DNA of 64,000 nucleotides, from the NCBI RefSeq assembly GCF_004765815.2, contig NZ_ML974128.1, positions 439,077-503,076 on the forward strand. The letters run 5' to 3'. The notes beneath the pieces are model-generated. The model worked only from the letters and a program-made list of their open reading frames with translations, was not told the origin of the DNA and did no database searches. The stretch comes from Halorussus salinus. GTDB lineage: Archaea; Halobacteriota; Halobacteria; Halobacteriales; Haladaptataceae. The position numbers and the translations under genes are program-made. Below, piece by piece: positions 1 through 7,424 of the stretch. Within the stretch, counting starts at the first letter, position 1; each line of letters starts with the position of its first letter.

Positions 1-226
1 CGGCCCGTCGGGTAGTAACGCTCGTTGCTCCGCGACTACTGACAGGTTGTACGCGCCGAACGACGACAAGGTTCAAGACGACTCCTCGTCCGGTCGTCGC
101 TCCCGACCGCCCCGCCGTCGTCCGCGCCGCGTTTGGAGGCAGTTCCCGCCGCGAGTTCCGGGGAGCGCGTTCACCGATTCCGATACTACTAACTCTCGCA
201 CGCGGGAAGTATCGAGCGAGTCTAGA

Positions 227-1372
227 ATGAGATTACACGAGTATCAGGCGAAGCGGGTCTTCGCCGACGCAGGGATTCCGACGCCGGACGCGACGCTGGC
301 GTCGTCCGTAGACGAGGTAGTCGAGGCCGCCGAGGAGATCGGCTACCCCGTCGCCGTCAAGGCACAGGTACACGTCGGGGGCCGCGGCAAGGCCGGTGGC
401 ATCAAACTCGCCGAGAGCGCCGACGAGGCCGAGGAGGCCGCCGAGGACATCATCGGCATGGACCTCAAGGGCTATCACGTCGAGCGCGTGCTGGTCGAGG
501 AGGCCGTGAACTTCAAGAACGAACTCTACGTCGGCGTGACGATGGACCGCGGCGAGGGCAAGCCCGTGGCGATGGTCTCGACCAAGGGCGGCGTGGACAT
601 CGAGTCCGTTGCCGAGGAGACTCCCGACGCCATCGCTCGTGAACACATCGACCCCGCCTTCGGGATGCACCCCTATCAGGCCCGGAAGGCCGTCTACGAC
701 GCGGGCGTCCCCCGCGAACTCGCCTCCGACGTGGCGAGCGTCCTCCAGACGATGTACCAGCTCTGGGACGACCGGGACGCCAGCGAGGTCGAAATCAACC
801 CGCTGATGGTCACGGAAGACGACGAAATCATCGCGGCCGACGCCGTGATGAACATCGACGACGACGCGCTGTTCCGCCAGCAGGAACTCGCCGAGATGGA
901 AGAGGAGGCCTTCGAGGACGACCTCGAACGCAAGGCTGGCGAGTACGGCTTCGACTACGTTCGCCTCTCGGGGAACGTCGGCATCATCGGCAACGGTGCC
1001 GGACTCGTGATGACGACGCTCGACCTCGTGGACTACTACGGCGGCGAACCCGCCAACTTCCTCGACATCGGCGGCGGCGCGAAGGCCGAGCGAGTCGCTA
1101 ACGCGCTGGACATGGTGTTCTCCGACGAGAACGTCGATGCCGTGGTCTTCAACATCTTCGGCGGCATCACCCGCGGTGACGAGGTGGCCAAAGGCATCAA
1201 CTCCGCGCTCGAACAGTTCGACGAGATTCCCAAGCCCGTGGTCGTCCGCCTCGCCGGGACCAACGCGGCGGAGGGCCGCGAGATTCTGAACGACGAACTC
1301 GTCACGGTCGAGGAGACCCTCGAAGACGCGGTTCAACGCACGGTCGAATACTCCGAGGAGGAAGCACAATGA
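227..1372 (+). CDS. sucC: Succinate-CoA ligase (ADP-forming) beta subunit
   Basis: This is the ATP-grasp subunit of succinyl-CoA synthetase, which makes ATP from succinyl-CoA in the TCA cycle. The protein of 381 aa opens with the family signature [18 protein letters not shown]. It continues with [14 protein letters not shown] in the ATP-grasp part and ends with the ligase domain containing [14 protein letters not shown] and [11 protein letters not shown]. The frame stays open upstream to position 47, but that stretch is Arg/Pro-rich and unlike the family, so I chose the ATG at 227. The stop overlaps the sucD start (ATGA), so the two subunits are probably translationally coupled. The length is normal for the family. 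Confidence 0.97.
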   Translation: MRLHEYQAKRVFADAGIPTPDATLASSVDEVVEAAEEIGYPVAVKAQVHVGGRGKAGGIKLAESADEAEEAAEDIIGMDLKGYHVERVLVEEAVNFKNELYVGVTMDRGEGKPVAMVSTKGGVDIESVAEETPDAIAREHIDPAFGMHPYQARKAVYDAGVPRELASDVASVLQTMYQLWDDRDASEVEINPLMVTEDDEIIAADAVMNIDDDALFRQQELAEMEEEAFEDDLERKAGEYGFDYVRLSGNVGIIGNGAGLVMTTLDLVDYYGGEPANFLDIGGGAKAERVANALDMVFSDENVDAVVFNIFGGITRGDEVAKGINSALEQFDEIPKPVVVRLAGTNAAEGREILNDELVTVEETLEDAVQRTVEYSEEEAQ

Positions 1373-2238
1373 GCGTTCTAGTCGATTCCGACACCAGAGT
1401 CGTCGTACAGGGCATCACCGGCGGGGAAGGCAAGTTCCACGCCGAACAGATGATGGAGTACGGGACCAACATCGTCGCCGGTGCGGTGCCGGGCAAGGGC
1501 GGCCAAGAGGTCGCTGGCGTCCCGGTCTACGACACGGTCCACGAAGCGGCCCGCGAGGAGGACGCCGACGCGTCGGTCGTCTTCGTCCCGCCCGCGTTCG
1601 CTGGCGACGCCGTTTTCGAGGCACTCGACGCGCCCCTCGACCTCGTGGTCGCCATCACGGAAGGCATCCCCACGCAGGACATGGCGAAGGTCAACAAGCG
1701 CCTCTCCGAGGTCGATACGCGACTCATCGGCCCGAACTGTCCGGGCATCATCACCCCCGGCGAGTCGAAACTCGGCATCCTGCCGGGCAACATCTTCGAG
1801 TCGGGCGACGTGGGTCTGGTCTCCCGGTCTGGCACCCTCACCTATCAGGTCGTGGACAACCTGACCTCGCGGGGCATCGGCCAGACCACCGCCATCGGCA
1901 TCGGCGGCGACCCCATCATCGGCACGGACTTCACCGACGCGCTGGAACTGTTCGAGAACGACCCCGACACGAAGGCGGTCGTCATGTGCGGCGAAATCGG
2001 CGGCGAGGACGAGGAGGAAGCCGCTCGGTTCATCGCCGAGAACATGGACACGCCGGTCGCTGGCTTCATCGCGGGCCGGACCGCCCCGCCGGGCAAGCGC
2101 ATGGGCCACGCGGGCGCAATCGTCTCCGGTAGCGGCACCGGCACCGCCGAGAGCAAAATCGAGGCGCTGAACGACGCTGGCGTCCCGGTCGGCGACACGC
2201 CCAACGAAGTCGCCGACCACATCGAAGACTTCCTGTAG
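1369..2238 (+). CDS. sucD: Succinate-CoA ligase (ADP-forming) alpha subunit
   Basis: This is the CoA-binding, phosphohistidine-carrying subunit that pairs with SucC. The 289-aa protein has an N-terminal CoA-binding Rossmann fold ([18 protein letters not shown]) and the conserved [11 protein letters not shown] and SRSGTLTYQ motifs. The active-site histidine segment [10 protein letters not shown] places the phosphorylated residue at about H247. Its ATG overlaps the sucC stop by four bases. A pyrimidine-rich, T-run-containing tail follows and probably terminates the operon. Confidence 0.97.
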   Translation: MSVLVDSDTRVVVQGITGGEGKFHAEQMMEYGTNIVAGAVPGKGGQEVAGVPVYDTVHEAAREEDADASVVFVPPAFAGDAVFEALDAPLDLVVAITEGIPTQDMAKVNKRLSEVDTRLIGPNCPGIITPGESKLGILPGNIFESGDVGLVSRSGTLTYQVVDNLTSRGIGQTTAIGIGGDPIIGTDFTDALELFENDPDTKAVVMCGEIGGEDEEEAARFIAENMDTPVAGFIAGRTAPPGKRMGHAGAIVSGSGTGTAESKIEALNDAGVPVGDTPNEVADHIEDFL

Positions 2239-2243
2239 CGCGG

Positions 2244-2345
2244 TTCCCCTCCGCTCTTTCGGCCTCTCTCCTCTGCGTTTTCCGATTCTTTTCGGCTTCT
2301 CCCGCCTCGTCCTCGTCTCCTCCCGTCTTCTCTTTTCGCCACAGC
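2244..2345 (+). terminator. Pyrimidine-rich terminator-like tract after sucCD
   Basis: About 100 bases directly after sucD are almost pure C/T on the plus strand and contain several short T runs (cgttttcc, gattcttttcgg, tcttctcttttcg). Archaeal RNA polymerase stops at U-rich stretches without needing a hairpin, so this is a plausible multi-site terminator. No strong stem-loop is visible. The call is inferred from composition and position only. Confidence 0.4.
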
Positions 2346-2403
2346 CACGCCCGAAATCCGCCGCTGGCACAGCACTTACCCGTGTCACGGCCTAACGTAG
2401 CGT

Positions 2404-2643
2404 GTGAACACCCCCAACCAACTTCGGTCGGCCGCCGACGAGCAAGAGGACCTGACTATCGCCCGGCGCGAGTCCGAGGCGGGCAACGTCGTCACCGTCG
2501 ATTTCGGTCCCGGCGTCGAGGTGTCGCTGGACCTCCTCGGCGAGTTGGTCATCGTCGTGGCTGGCGACCGCCAGTTCGAGTTCGAGATGCCCGACGAGGC
2601 GACCGAACTCTCCACCAACAACGGCATGCTCGTCATCGAGTAG
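2404..2643 (+). CDS. Small Hsp20-like haloarchaeal protein
   Basis: A 79-aa acidic protein with a GTG start (gtgaacacc). Its pattern of short beta strands (VVTVDFGPGVEVSLDLLGELVIVVAG) and the C-terminal NNGMLVIE resemble the end of the alpha-crystallin/Hsp20 domain, where an NGxLxI motif is typical. It is shorter than a true small heat-shock protein and lacks the flexible arms. I believe it belongs to a conserved uncharacterised haloarchaeal family (DUF7127-type, from memory). It stands alone between sucCD and hisH. The function is unknown; a chaperone-like fold is inferred. Confidence 0.75.
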   Translation: MNTPNQLRSAADEQEDLTIARRESEAGNVVTVDFGPGVEVSLDLLGELVIVVAGDRQFEFEMPDEATELSTNNGMLVIE

Positions 2644-2731
2644 CGACGCGCCGCCCCGCTCGTCGCGGGACTCCTCGGAGAAAACTACCGCAACGGGAAA
2701 GGCCCAATACCTCCCGCGCTAACCGCTAGAC

Positions 2732-3382
2732 GTGAACGTTACCATCGTCGATTACGGCGTGGGCAACCTCCGGAGCCTCCGACGGGGCTTGGAGCGGGCC
2801 GACGCCGACGTGGAAGTCACCGACGACCCCGAGGCGATCGCCGACGCCGAGGCCATCGTCCTGCCCGGCGTGGGCGCGTTCGAGGAGTGCATGCGAAACT
2901 CCGAACCGTTCCACGACGTGTTGCGCGAGGCCGCCGCGGACACCCCGATTCTGGGCATCTGCGTCGGTCTCCAACTCCTGTTCACCGAGAGCGAGGAGGG
3001 CGCGCCCGAGGGTGAAACCGTCGAGGGGTTGGACCTCATCCCCGGCCGGGTCGAACGCCTCCCCCGCGGCGAGGTCAAGGTCCCACAGATGGGGTGGAAC
3101 GAGGTCGCGGTCGAGCGCGACCACCCCATCGCGGACGGCATCGCCGACGGCGACTACGCCTACTTCGTCCACTCCTACTGCGCAGCGGCCGCCGACCACA
3201 CCGTGGCGTCCTGCGACTACGGCTTCGACTTCGCCGCGGTCGCGGCCAACGACGCGGGTAACGTGATGGGCACGCAGTTCCACCCCGAGAAGAGCGGCGA
3301 GACCGGCCTCCGACTCCTCCAGAACTTCGTGGACTACGCCGAGCAGTATCGGGACGCGACCGCCGAGACCGCGGCGGACTGA
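2732..3382 (+). CDS. hisH: Imidazole glycerol phosphate synthase subunit HisH
   Basis: This is the glutaminase subunit that feeds ammonia to HisF in histidine biosynthesis. The 216-aa class I glutamine amidotransferase has the oxyanion strand (IVLPGVGAFEECM), the nucleophile elbow LGICVGLQLLF with Cys77, and the catalytic pair in TQFHPEKSG (H184, E186). VPQMGWNEV and YFVHSYCA are HisH-specific motifs. The start is GTG; an upstream A/T-poor promoter is not obvious. No other his gene is adjacent, as is usual in haloarchaea where his genes are scattered. Confidence 0.96.
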   Translation: MNVTIVDYGVGNLRSLRRGLERADADVEVTDDPEAIADAEAIVLPGVGAFEECMRNSEPFHDVLREAAADTPILGICVGLQLLFTESEEGAPEGETVEGLDLIPGRVERLPRGEVKVPQMGWNEVAVERDHPIADGIADGDYAYFVHSYCAAAADHTVASCDYGFDFAAVAANDAGNVMGTQFHPEKSGETGLRLLQNFVDYAEQYRDATAETAAD

Positions 3383-3429
3383 CGGGGAACTGAAGCGAAA
3401 AGAGTCGCGTGAAGGCGACCGACGGCGCG

Positions 3430-3777
3430 CTACCGGTTCAGTTCACCGAGGCAGTCCTGACAGTACTTCGCGCCCGCCATGTTCGACGCGCCGCACGTCC
3501 CGCAGGCGAACTCGTCGGCGGTCGGCACAGCGTCGGCCGCGGCGTCTCCACCGCTCGAACCGCGGTTCTCGCCCCGGCCGTCCGCCCGAATCGGTCCCTT
3601 GTCGAGGGCCTCGGCGGCCGCGCTCGACACGTCCCGCGGCGCGTCGTCGCGCTCCGCGAGCGCCAGCAACAGCGCGTCGTCGCGCATCTTCTCCAGTCCG
3701 CGCATCAAGCCCAGAAACAGGAGCGTCGGCGCGGCTATCACGAAGCAGGCCATCAGTAGTCGGAGGGCGAGGTTCAT
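3430..3777 (-). CDS. Membrane-anchored zinc-ribbon protein
   Basis: A 115-aa protein with one N-terminal transmembrane segment (residues about 5-25, LRLLMACFVIAAPTLLFLGL), a variable charged linker, and a C-terminal zinc ribbon with two CxxC pairs (C92/C95 and C106/C109: CGTCGASN..AKYCQDCLG). Such one-TM zinc ribbons are common orphan proteins in haloarchaea (DUF7577-like, from memory). The ribbon would face the cytoplasm or the outside depending on topology, which I cannot fix. It converges with hisH. The partner and function are unknown. Confidence 0.8.
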   Translation of the reverse strand: MNLALRLLMACFVIAAPTLLFLGLMRGLEKMRDDALLLALAERDDAPRDVSSAAAEALDKGPIRADGRGENRGSSGGDAAADAVPTADEFACGTCGASNMAGAKYCQDCLGELNR

Positions 3778-3889
3778 ATTCGACTCCGGTGAGCGTGGCT
3801 ATTTAATTGTACCGGTTATTTGAAGTCCTGTGCCTCGCTACCGAATCGCTGGTCGGGTCAATGGCCCGTCTCCCGTCGCCGTCGGCGAC

Positions 3890-4267
3890 CTACTCTCGGT
3901 CGCCGTCACCGACTGACGCTTCGTCACCGTCGGGGACCGTTCGGTCGATTCGCTCGCGGCTCTCGGCCGAGAGGTCCGCCAGCGCGACGCGTTCGCTCGA
4001 CTCGTCGTAGTCGAGCAGGCCCGCCTCGACCATCAGCGGGAGGTGGTGTCGGTCCAACGAGACCAGTACGCGGTCGGCGGGTTGGTCGCCGGTTCGGGCC
4101 ACCGCTTCGGCGAGTTCGGCGAGCGTCGCCGACTCGCGTTCGCGGAGCGTCGCCAGCGCGGCGCGACGACTCTCGTCGGTCAGGACCCAGTGCAGGTCGT
4201 CAGGGAGCGGTTCGTCGGTCGGCGCGTTCGACCCATCCGTCGAGTCGGTACGGGTTCTATCCATCAC
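3890..4267 (-). CDS. Haloarchaeal winged-helix regulator (DUF7344-like)
   Basis: A 125-aa protein with the layout of the ArsR-like DUF7344 family: LPDDLHWVLTDESRRAALATLRE (helix 1 of the winged helix), ATLAELAEAVA (recognition region), and RVLVSLDRHHLPLMVEAGLLDYDESSERV (wing). It is likely a small DNA-binding regulator acting on a nearby gene. Start: two adjacent ATGs, the second at 4264. The A/T-rich segment just upstream (4296-4320, including tatattgatatatcc) contains a good TATA box for this minus-strand gene. A similar paralogue lies at 31694-32029. Confidence 0.85.
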   Translation of the reverse strand: MMDRTRTDSTDGSNAPTDEPLPDDLHWVLTDESRRAALATLRERESATLAELAEAVARTGDQPADRVLVSLDRHHLPLMVEAGLLDYDESSERVALADLSAESRERIDRTVPDGDEASVGDGDRE

Positions 4268-4492
4268 GCTACTCCACGGGTTCCGCCTACATCAAACTAT
4301 TCAGTATATTGATATATCCCGGTACGCCCCGATTCGAGTGTGAATATCCCTCACGGGAGGAGTCCCGGAGACCGCGAGGAGTCCCGGAACCAAGCGAGGA
4401 GGGCGGAAGAAAACGGCGGAGTCGGCGGTATCGAAACGACGGCGAACGTCGGTCGGCCGAGTCGGCGCGGGGGAACCGTCGGCGGGCGGTTC

Positions 4493-4729
4493 TCAGCAGG
4501 TCGAGTCGAGGTCTACGAACGCGTCGTCGTCGGCGGTGAGCCACGAGGACATCCGCTCCATGCCGGAGACGCCAGCGGGATACACCGTCCGTCGGTCCGG
4601 TCGCTCCTCGTACTCGACGACGACGGAGCGCAGTCCGATGTCGGGCCGGTCGTCGCGGGCCTCGGTCTCTAAATCCGCGGGGCGGTCTCGGTCGGTCCGT
4701 GTGTCGAGGGTGTCGGGGTCCGTACTCAT
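4493..4729 (-). CDS. Small haloarchaeal protein (DUF7511-like)
   Basis: A 78-aa acidic protein. The conserved core is the C-terminal half, VVVEYEERPDRRTVYPAGVS followed by GMERMSSWLTADDDAFVDLD. I recognise this as an uncharacterised haloarchaeal family (DUF7511, from memory). I chose the start MSTDPDT at 4729; the frame extends 20 residues upstream to 4789, but that stretch (MAHRKYLTEPRR) is basic and unlike the family. It often sits near regulatory genes and is the second minus-strand gene after the DUF7344-like regulator. No catalytic motif is visible and the function is unknown. Confidence 0.75.
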   Translation of the reverse strand: MSTDPDTLDTRTDRDRPADLETEARDDRPDIGLRSVVVEYEERPDRRTVYPAGVSGMERMSSWLTADDDAFVDLDSTC

Positions 4730-4883
4730 GATACTCCGGCCGCATCTCGGACTGCGACGCGGTTCGGTTAAGTACTTTCTATGAGCCATATATATCCGTT
4801 AGCTCGAATCTGAACGCTCCGTAACTTCCTAGCGGTCGCTGCTCGCTCACCAACCTCGGAATTATATCACTATATTGGCGATA

Positions 4884-4896
4884 AATTTTATATATT
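4884..4896 (+). promoter_or_regulatory. TATA-box promoter of the Cys-rich Tat protein
   Basis: The segment aattttatatatt lies about 30-40 bases before the ATG at 4926, inside an A/T-rich block (4855-4925) that contrasts with the GC-rich surroundings. Spacing fits an archaeal TATA box giving a nearly leaderless mRNA. The block also holds several other TATAT runs, so the exact box is uncertain. Confidence 0.6.
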
Positions 4897-4925
4897 GTAT
4901 GGGCAAAATATATTCTGGAGCAAAA

Positions 4926-5588
4926 ATGACAGATAAAAACTATTCGACTCCGAGTCGAAGAGCGGTGTTGAAGAGTGCGGGCGTCGGCATGGCCGGGTTC
5001 GTCGGCGTGACGGGCACGAGCGGTGCCGCGGAAGTCGGCGTGGACGAACAGCAGGCGGCCCAACTCGACGCGCCTCACGACTCCGCGACCGACGCGGCGG
5101 CGGTCCTCGAAGACCACGGGGGCGACCTGTTGGCGGCGCTCTCGCAGGCCGACGTTCTCCCGGCCGCTACCGTCTCCGAACTCGACGCCGAGACGTTGCT
5201 CAGTTACTCGGAACACGTCGATGGTCGTGAGGGACTGTTCAGTTCGGTCACGACGCTCGCCGAGCCGACCTCGCGCGTGACGCTCCGCAAGCACGTCGGC
5301 GACCGAGTGGTCGAGCTGTTCGTCCATCCGGAAGCTGGCGATCACTACGCAGTCGTCCGCTCACAGGACTCCTCGGACGCGACCATCGTCCGCCCGCAAG
5401 ACCTCGACAGCGACGCGCAGGACGGTGACGTGGGAACGAACGCCGACTACGTCGGCTACAGTTGCGAGGTCTACATCTACAGCGACTGCTCGTACGACTT
5501 CTACCCGTGGTTCGTGGACGACTCGGGCTGTTACAAGGGTTCGCGCTCGGGGTGCTGTAGCGAGGGCTACAAGCCGCGACCCTGCTGA
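4926..5588 (+). CDS. Tat-exported protein with six-Cys C-terminal peptide (halocin-like)
   Basis: A 220-aa precursor. Residues 1-35 form a twin-arginine signal (TPSRRAVLKSAGVGMAGFVG). Residues 36-170 are an acidic, cysteine-free domain (LLAALSQADVLPAATVSELDA). The last 45 residues carry all six cysteines (C180, C188, C202, C210, C211, C220), and the protein ends on cysteine, with many Tyr/Phe/Trp. This order of Tat signal, Cys-free pro-domain and Cys-rich C-terminal peptide matches the plan of halocin C8 precursors (established for that family), but I see no sequence identity that proves homology. A strong TATA box precedes it. The start is the ATG at 4926; an upstream extension to 4875 falls in the promoter. 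Alternative: an unrelated secreted disulphide-rich protein. Confidence 0.8.
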   Translation: MTDKNYSTPSRRAVLKSAGVGMAGFVGVTGTSGAAEVGVDEQQAAQLDAPHDSATDAAAVLEDHGGDLLAALSQADVLPAATVSELDAETLLSYSEHVDGREGLFSSVTTLAEPTSRVTLRKHVGDRVVELFVHPEAGDHYAVVRSQDSSDATIVRPQDLDSDAQDGDVGTNADYVGYSCEVYIYSDCSYDFYPWFVDDSGCYKGSRSGCCSEGYKPRPC

Positions 5589-5718
5589 CGGACGAGGAGA
5601 TTCGCTCGCGTTGACGAACTCCCAGCGCGGCCGCTGGTGGTTTCGGTTCATCTTTTCGAAGCCGACGACCGAGGAGGTCGAATTCCGACGACTCTATCGA
5701 CCGGTTTCCCTAGTCACG

Positions 5719-5958
5719 CTACTCGTCCAATCGGATGTAGACGGCCGCCCGCGCTCCCACCTTCTTCTTGTGGAGGTCCCCCTGCTCTACGAGCGTTTCG
5801 AGCTTGTTGTACGCCGCGGGCCGGGAACACGCGACTTCGTCGGCGACTTCGCTGGTGGTCAACACCGGCAGGTCGGTCTCCTCGAAGACCGCCATCACGG
5901 CATCGAGCGTGACCTCCTCGACGTATTTCCCGCCCTCGTCGCGCTCCCGTTCGTCCAT
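5719..5958 (-). CDS. Winged-helix transcriptional regulator
   Basis: A 79-aa protein with a compact winged helix: LDAVMAVFEETDLPVLTTSEVADEVACSRPAAYNKLETLVEQGDLHKKKVGARAAVYIRLDE. TSEVADEVACSRPAAYNKL is the helix-turn-helix and KKVGARAAVYI the wing. Related haloarchaeal proteins start with an acidic MDERER-type leader, so I chose the ATG at 5958; the frame is open to an ATG at 6024. If the longer start were used, it would begin directly beside the palindrome at 6025. It sits convergent to the Cys-rich gene and may regulate it or itself. The ligand is unknown. Confidence 0.8.
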   Translation of the reverse strand: MDERERDEGGKYVEEVTLDAVMAVFEETDLPVLTTSEVADEVACSRPAAYNKLETLVEQGDLHKKKVGARAAVYIRLDE

Positions 5959-6024
5959 AGAGGTAGGTCGGATAGTAGTCCACTTAGTTCCATTGTCTAC
6001 GAAGTTATTGGAAAACTTTTTCAT

Positions 6025-6044
6025 CTATAACTACGTAGTTATAG
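6025..6044. promoter_or_regulatory. 20-bp perfect palindrome, candidate operator
   Basis: The sequence ctataactacgtagttatag is a perfect 10+10 inverted repeat. It lies about 67 bases upstream of the chosen start of the winged-helix gene (minus strand) and about 92 bases before the first micro-ORF on the plus strand. A/T-rich symmetric sites of this length are typical targets of dimeric winged-helix proteins. The adjacent A-rich stretch on the minus strand (aaaagttttccaataac) could serve as its promoter. That it is an operator is inference. Confidence 0.5.
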
Positions 6045-6135
6045 GTAGAAGGTCGCCGCCCCTCGGGGCGTACTCCTCGCGGAAAACGCCCGGCGTCAGA
6101 GCGCCGGACGGTGGCCTTCTGTGGAGCAGAAAGCC

Positions 6136-6237
6136 ATGTCCAAGTCAGCCACCTACCGACTTGAGTGTGACGAACAGGTCCGAAAACGTCCACGATGGGT
6201 CCCGTTCGGGGTCACTCGCTTCGGTGAGACCGCATGA
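6136..6237 (+). CDS. Micro-ORF 1 (33 aa), overlapping micro-ORF 2
   Basis: An ATG-started frame of 33 codons, MSKSATYRLECDEQVRKRPR continuing WVPFGVTRFGETA. Its stop overlaps the next ATG as ATGA, the same coupling used by true operon pairs in this genome. An imperfect hairpin (ggccttctg ... cagaaagcc) ends directly at the start codon. Third-position GC is lower than in neighbouring genes. The product is basic and has no known domain. It is too short for certainty, but the overlap and coherent composition argue for a real gene. Confidence 0.45.
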   Translation: MSKSATYRLECDEQVRKRPRWVPFGVTRFGETA

Positions 6238-6368
6238 AGTCCACTCGTCTCGTCGTCGAAGGCGTGTCTCCCGACGAGATTACCGTCGATCTCCTCGTGG
6301 CAGTCGAGGAGGCCGCACAAGACCACGACCTCGGAGTAGAAGGTATCTCGATTCAACGAAGAAGATAG
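6234..6368 (+). CDS. Micro-ORF 2 (44 aa)
   Basis: A 44-aa frame starting in the stop of micro-ORF 1. It reads MKSTRLVVEGVSPDEITVDL, then LVAVEEAAQDHDLGVEGISI, then QRRR. The alternation of hydrophobic residues, the acidic helix and the terminal Arg cluster look like a small folded domain with a beta-alpha-beta pattern rather than random translation. No family is recognised. It lies between the palindrome and tRNA-Val, in a stretch with other mobile-element-like signs. Confidence 0.5.
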   Translation: MKSTRLVVEGVSPDEITVDLLVAVEEAAQDHDLGVEGISIQRRR

Positions 6369-6448
6369 AACGCGGACGGGATACCGATTCGCCGCTCACG
6401 AAGTGGCGAGCGCACGAGACGCTCGCCGTATTGTTCGCGGCAGAATAG

Positions 6449-6534
6449 TGGGTCGGGGCGGATTGCGAACCTGAGCAAGACATTCCTGCTCGCTTCGCTG
6501 CGCGGGCCTGTGACTTGCTGGGTTCGAATCCGCC
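6449..6534. repeat. Inverted pair of tRNA-Val 3'-end fragments
   Basis: Positions 6449-6464 repeat the last 16 bases of the tRNA-Val gene exactly (tgggtcggggcggatt, also at 6608-6623). The arm then continues as gcgaacctgagcaag to 6479. Positions 6514-6534 (cttgctgggttcgaatccgcc) are nearly its reverse complement. Both arms contain a tRNA T-arm core (ggcggattcgaacc), separated by 34 bases. Neither folds into a whole tRNA. Such copies next to a tRNA usually mark old attachment sites of integrative elements; the inverted arrangement is unusual. Confidence 0.6.
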
Positions 6535-6546
6535 CGCCGAACAGTA

Positions 6547-6603
6547 TTTGCGACTCGTGGATTTGCGAGTAGACAAGCTACTCGCAGTCGAACTCGTCGC
6601 AAA
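6547..6603. repeat. Long interrupted hairpin just downstream of tRNA-Val
   Basis: The outer arms tttgcgac / gtcgcaaa and inner arms gcgagtag / ctactcgc are arranged symmetrically around the loop acaag, with a 10-base internal bulge on each side. On the minus strand it starts five bases after the tRNA-Val 3' end, so it would lie in the tRNA trailer and could affect termination or 3' processing. It may also belong to the attachment-site remnant beside it. Confidence 0.55.
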
Positions 6604-6607
6604 ATCA

Positions 6608-6682
6608 TGGGTCGGGGCGGATTCGAACCGCCGACCTGCTCCGTGTGAAGGAGCTGTCATAACCGGACTAGACTACCGACCC
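6608..6682 (-). tRNA. tRNA-Val (anticodon CAC)
   Basis: Read on the minus strand, the gene opens GGGTCGG and closes CCGACCC plus discriminator A. The anticodon stem GCTCC/GGAGC encloses loop TTCACAC, giving anticodon CAC (codon GUG, valine). The T-arm is GGCGG-TTCGAAT-CCGCC. The tRNA is 75 nt with no intron and no encoded CCA. Two tRNA-derived inverted repeats and a hairpin lie directly beyond its 3' end. Confidence 0.95.
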
Positions 6683-6783
6683 GCGCATTCCATTCTTCCC
6701 CCTTCCGGGACTTAAGACTTACTTTACAATCGGAAACACGCGTGCCGTCCGGGACTCGGCGATGCCCGAACGCACACGCCGTC

Positions 6784-7017
6784 TCAGACTCGCTCGCGGG
6801 CCTTGCGCATCGCTCGCCGGGCGCGGGCGGCGGCCTCGTCCTCGGTCGATTTCAACTCGGCTTGCCACCGCTGGACGCGAGTCGTCGGCTCCTCGTCGCG
6901 ACCGGTCGCCTTCCGGACTCGTCGCTCGACCGGGGCTAGCTCCTCGCGAACGCCGCGAGTGAGGTGTTTCCCCGCGCGCTTGCCGTAGTACCACGCGTCT
7001 TCGAAGTGTTTGTTCAT
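6784..7017 (-). CDS. Small charged helical haloarchaeal protein (DUF7553-like)
   Basis: A 77-aa highly charged protein (MNKHFEDAWYYGKRAGKHLT start, then alternating Arg/Glu). It is predicted to be all helical with coiled-coil character and has no membrane segment. It resembles a conserved haloarchaeal family that begins NKHFEDAxYYxKRAG (DUF7553, from memory). The start ATG at 7017 has an A/T-rich region upstream. It neighbours tRNA-Val. Function unknown. Confidence 0.75.
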   Translation of the reverse strand: MNKHFEDAWYYGKRAGKHLTRGVREELAPVERRVRKATGRDEEPTTRVQRWQAELKSTEDEAAARARRAMRKARERV

Positions 7018-7424
7018 GTCTCACGCACCATTATGTTCTTACGACGAGGACAGATATAGCTTTTACCCTCGCCGAAGTACTGCGATTTCTGTCGTCAGGT
7101 CTGAGGAAAGAGACGCACCGAAGGCGGCGAGACGGCCGTTTCGGGTCCGACTCGGGAAGTTTCCGTGACAGCAAAATCGCAGATGGGACTGCGGTTCGTT
7201 GCCGACGCCACTCGGACCGCGACAACTACCGCCCAACACTGCACCCACACAGCAGTCTGTCACCGATACCTATCGTACCGCGAGCGCAACAACACCGCAC
7301 TTCGACCGCCTGCCGTCGGTGGCCCGAGGAGACGCGCGTTGTCGAACGAACGCCGTCCCGCGTTTCCGTCCGAGGAGCGGCGCGTGTCAAAAACTGTTTA
7401 TCGGCAGGCGGCCACAGTGTCGGT
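7018..7424. other. 407-bp intergenic region with a possible decayed repeat
   Basis: I find no convincing gene here. Frames open on both strands are Arg/Ser/Thr-rich and lack start signals. Positions 7264-7301 (tacctatcgtaccgcg ... caacaacaccgcac) resemble the middle of the dispersed repeat described at 22178-22330 and may be a decayed copy. A TATA-like actgtttatcgg at about 7395-7406 precedes the next gene. Confidence 0.4.

Noticed and set aside
47-226. An N-terminal extension of SucC starting at 47
   Set aside because: The 60 added residues are Arg/Pro/Ser-rich and the family begins exactly at [10 protein letters not shown] (227).
6449-6534. A second complete tRNA next to tRNA-Val
   Set aside because: T-arm-like cores exist, but the arms do not pair into a cloverleaf and no anticodon arm is found.
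4493-6682. A full provirus or integrative element at tRNA-Val
   Set aside because: Attachment-like repeats and small genes are present, but no integrase, replication or capsid gene was found in the stretch.
7031-7225. A 64-codon minus-strand gene in the 7-kb gap
   Set aside because: It is Arg/Ser-rich, without a recognisable start context or family; more likely random.
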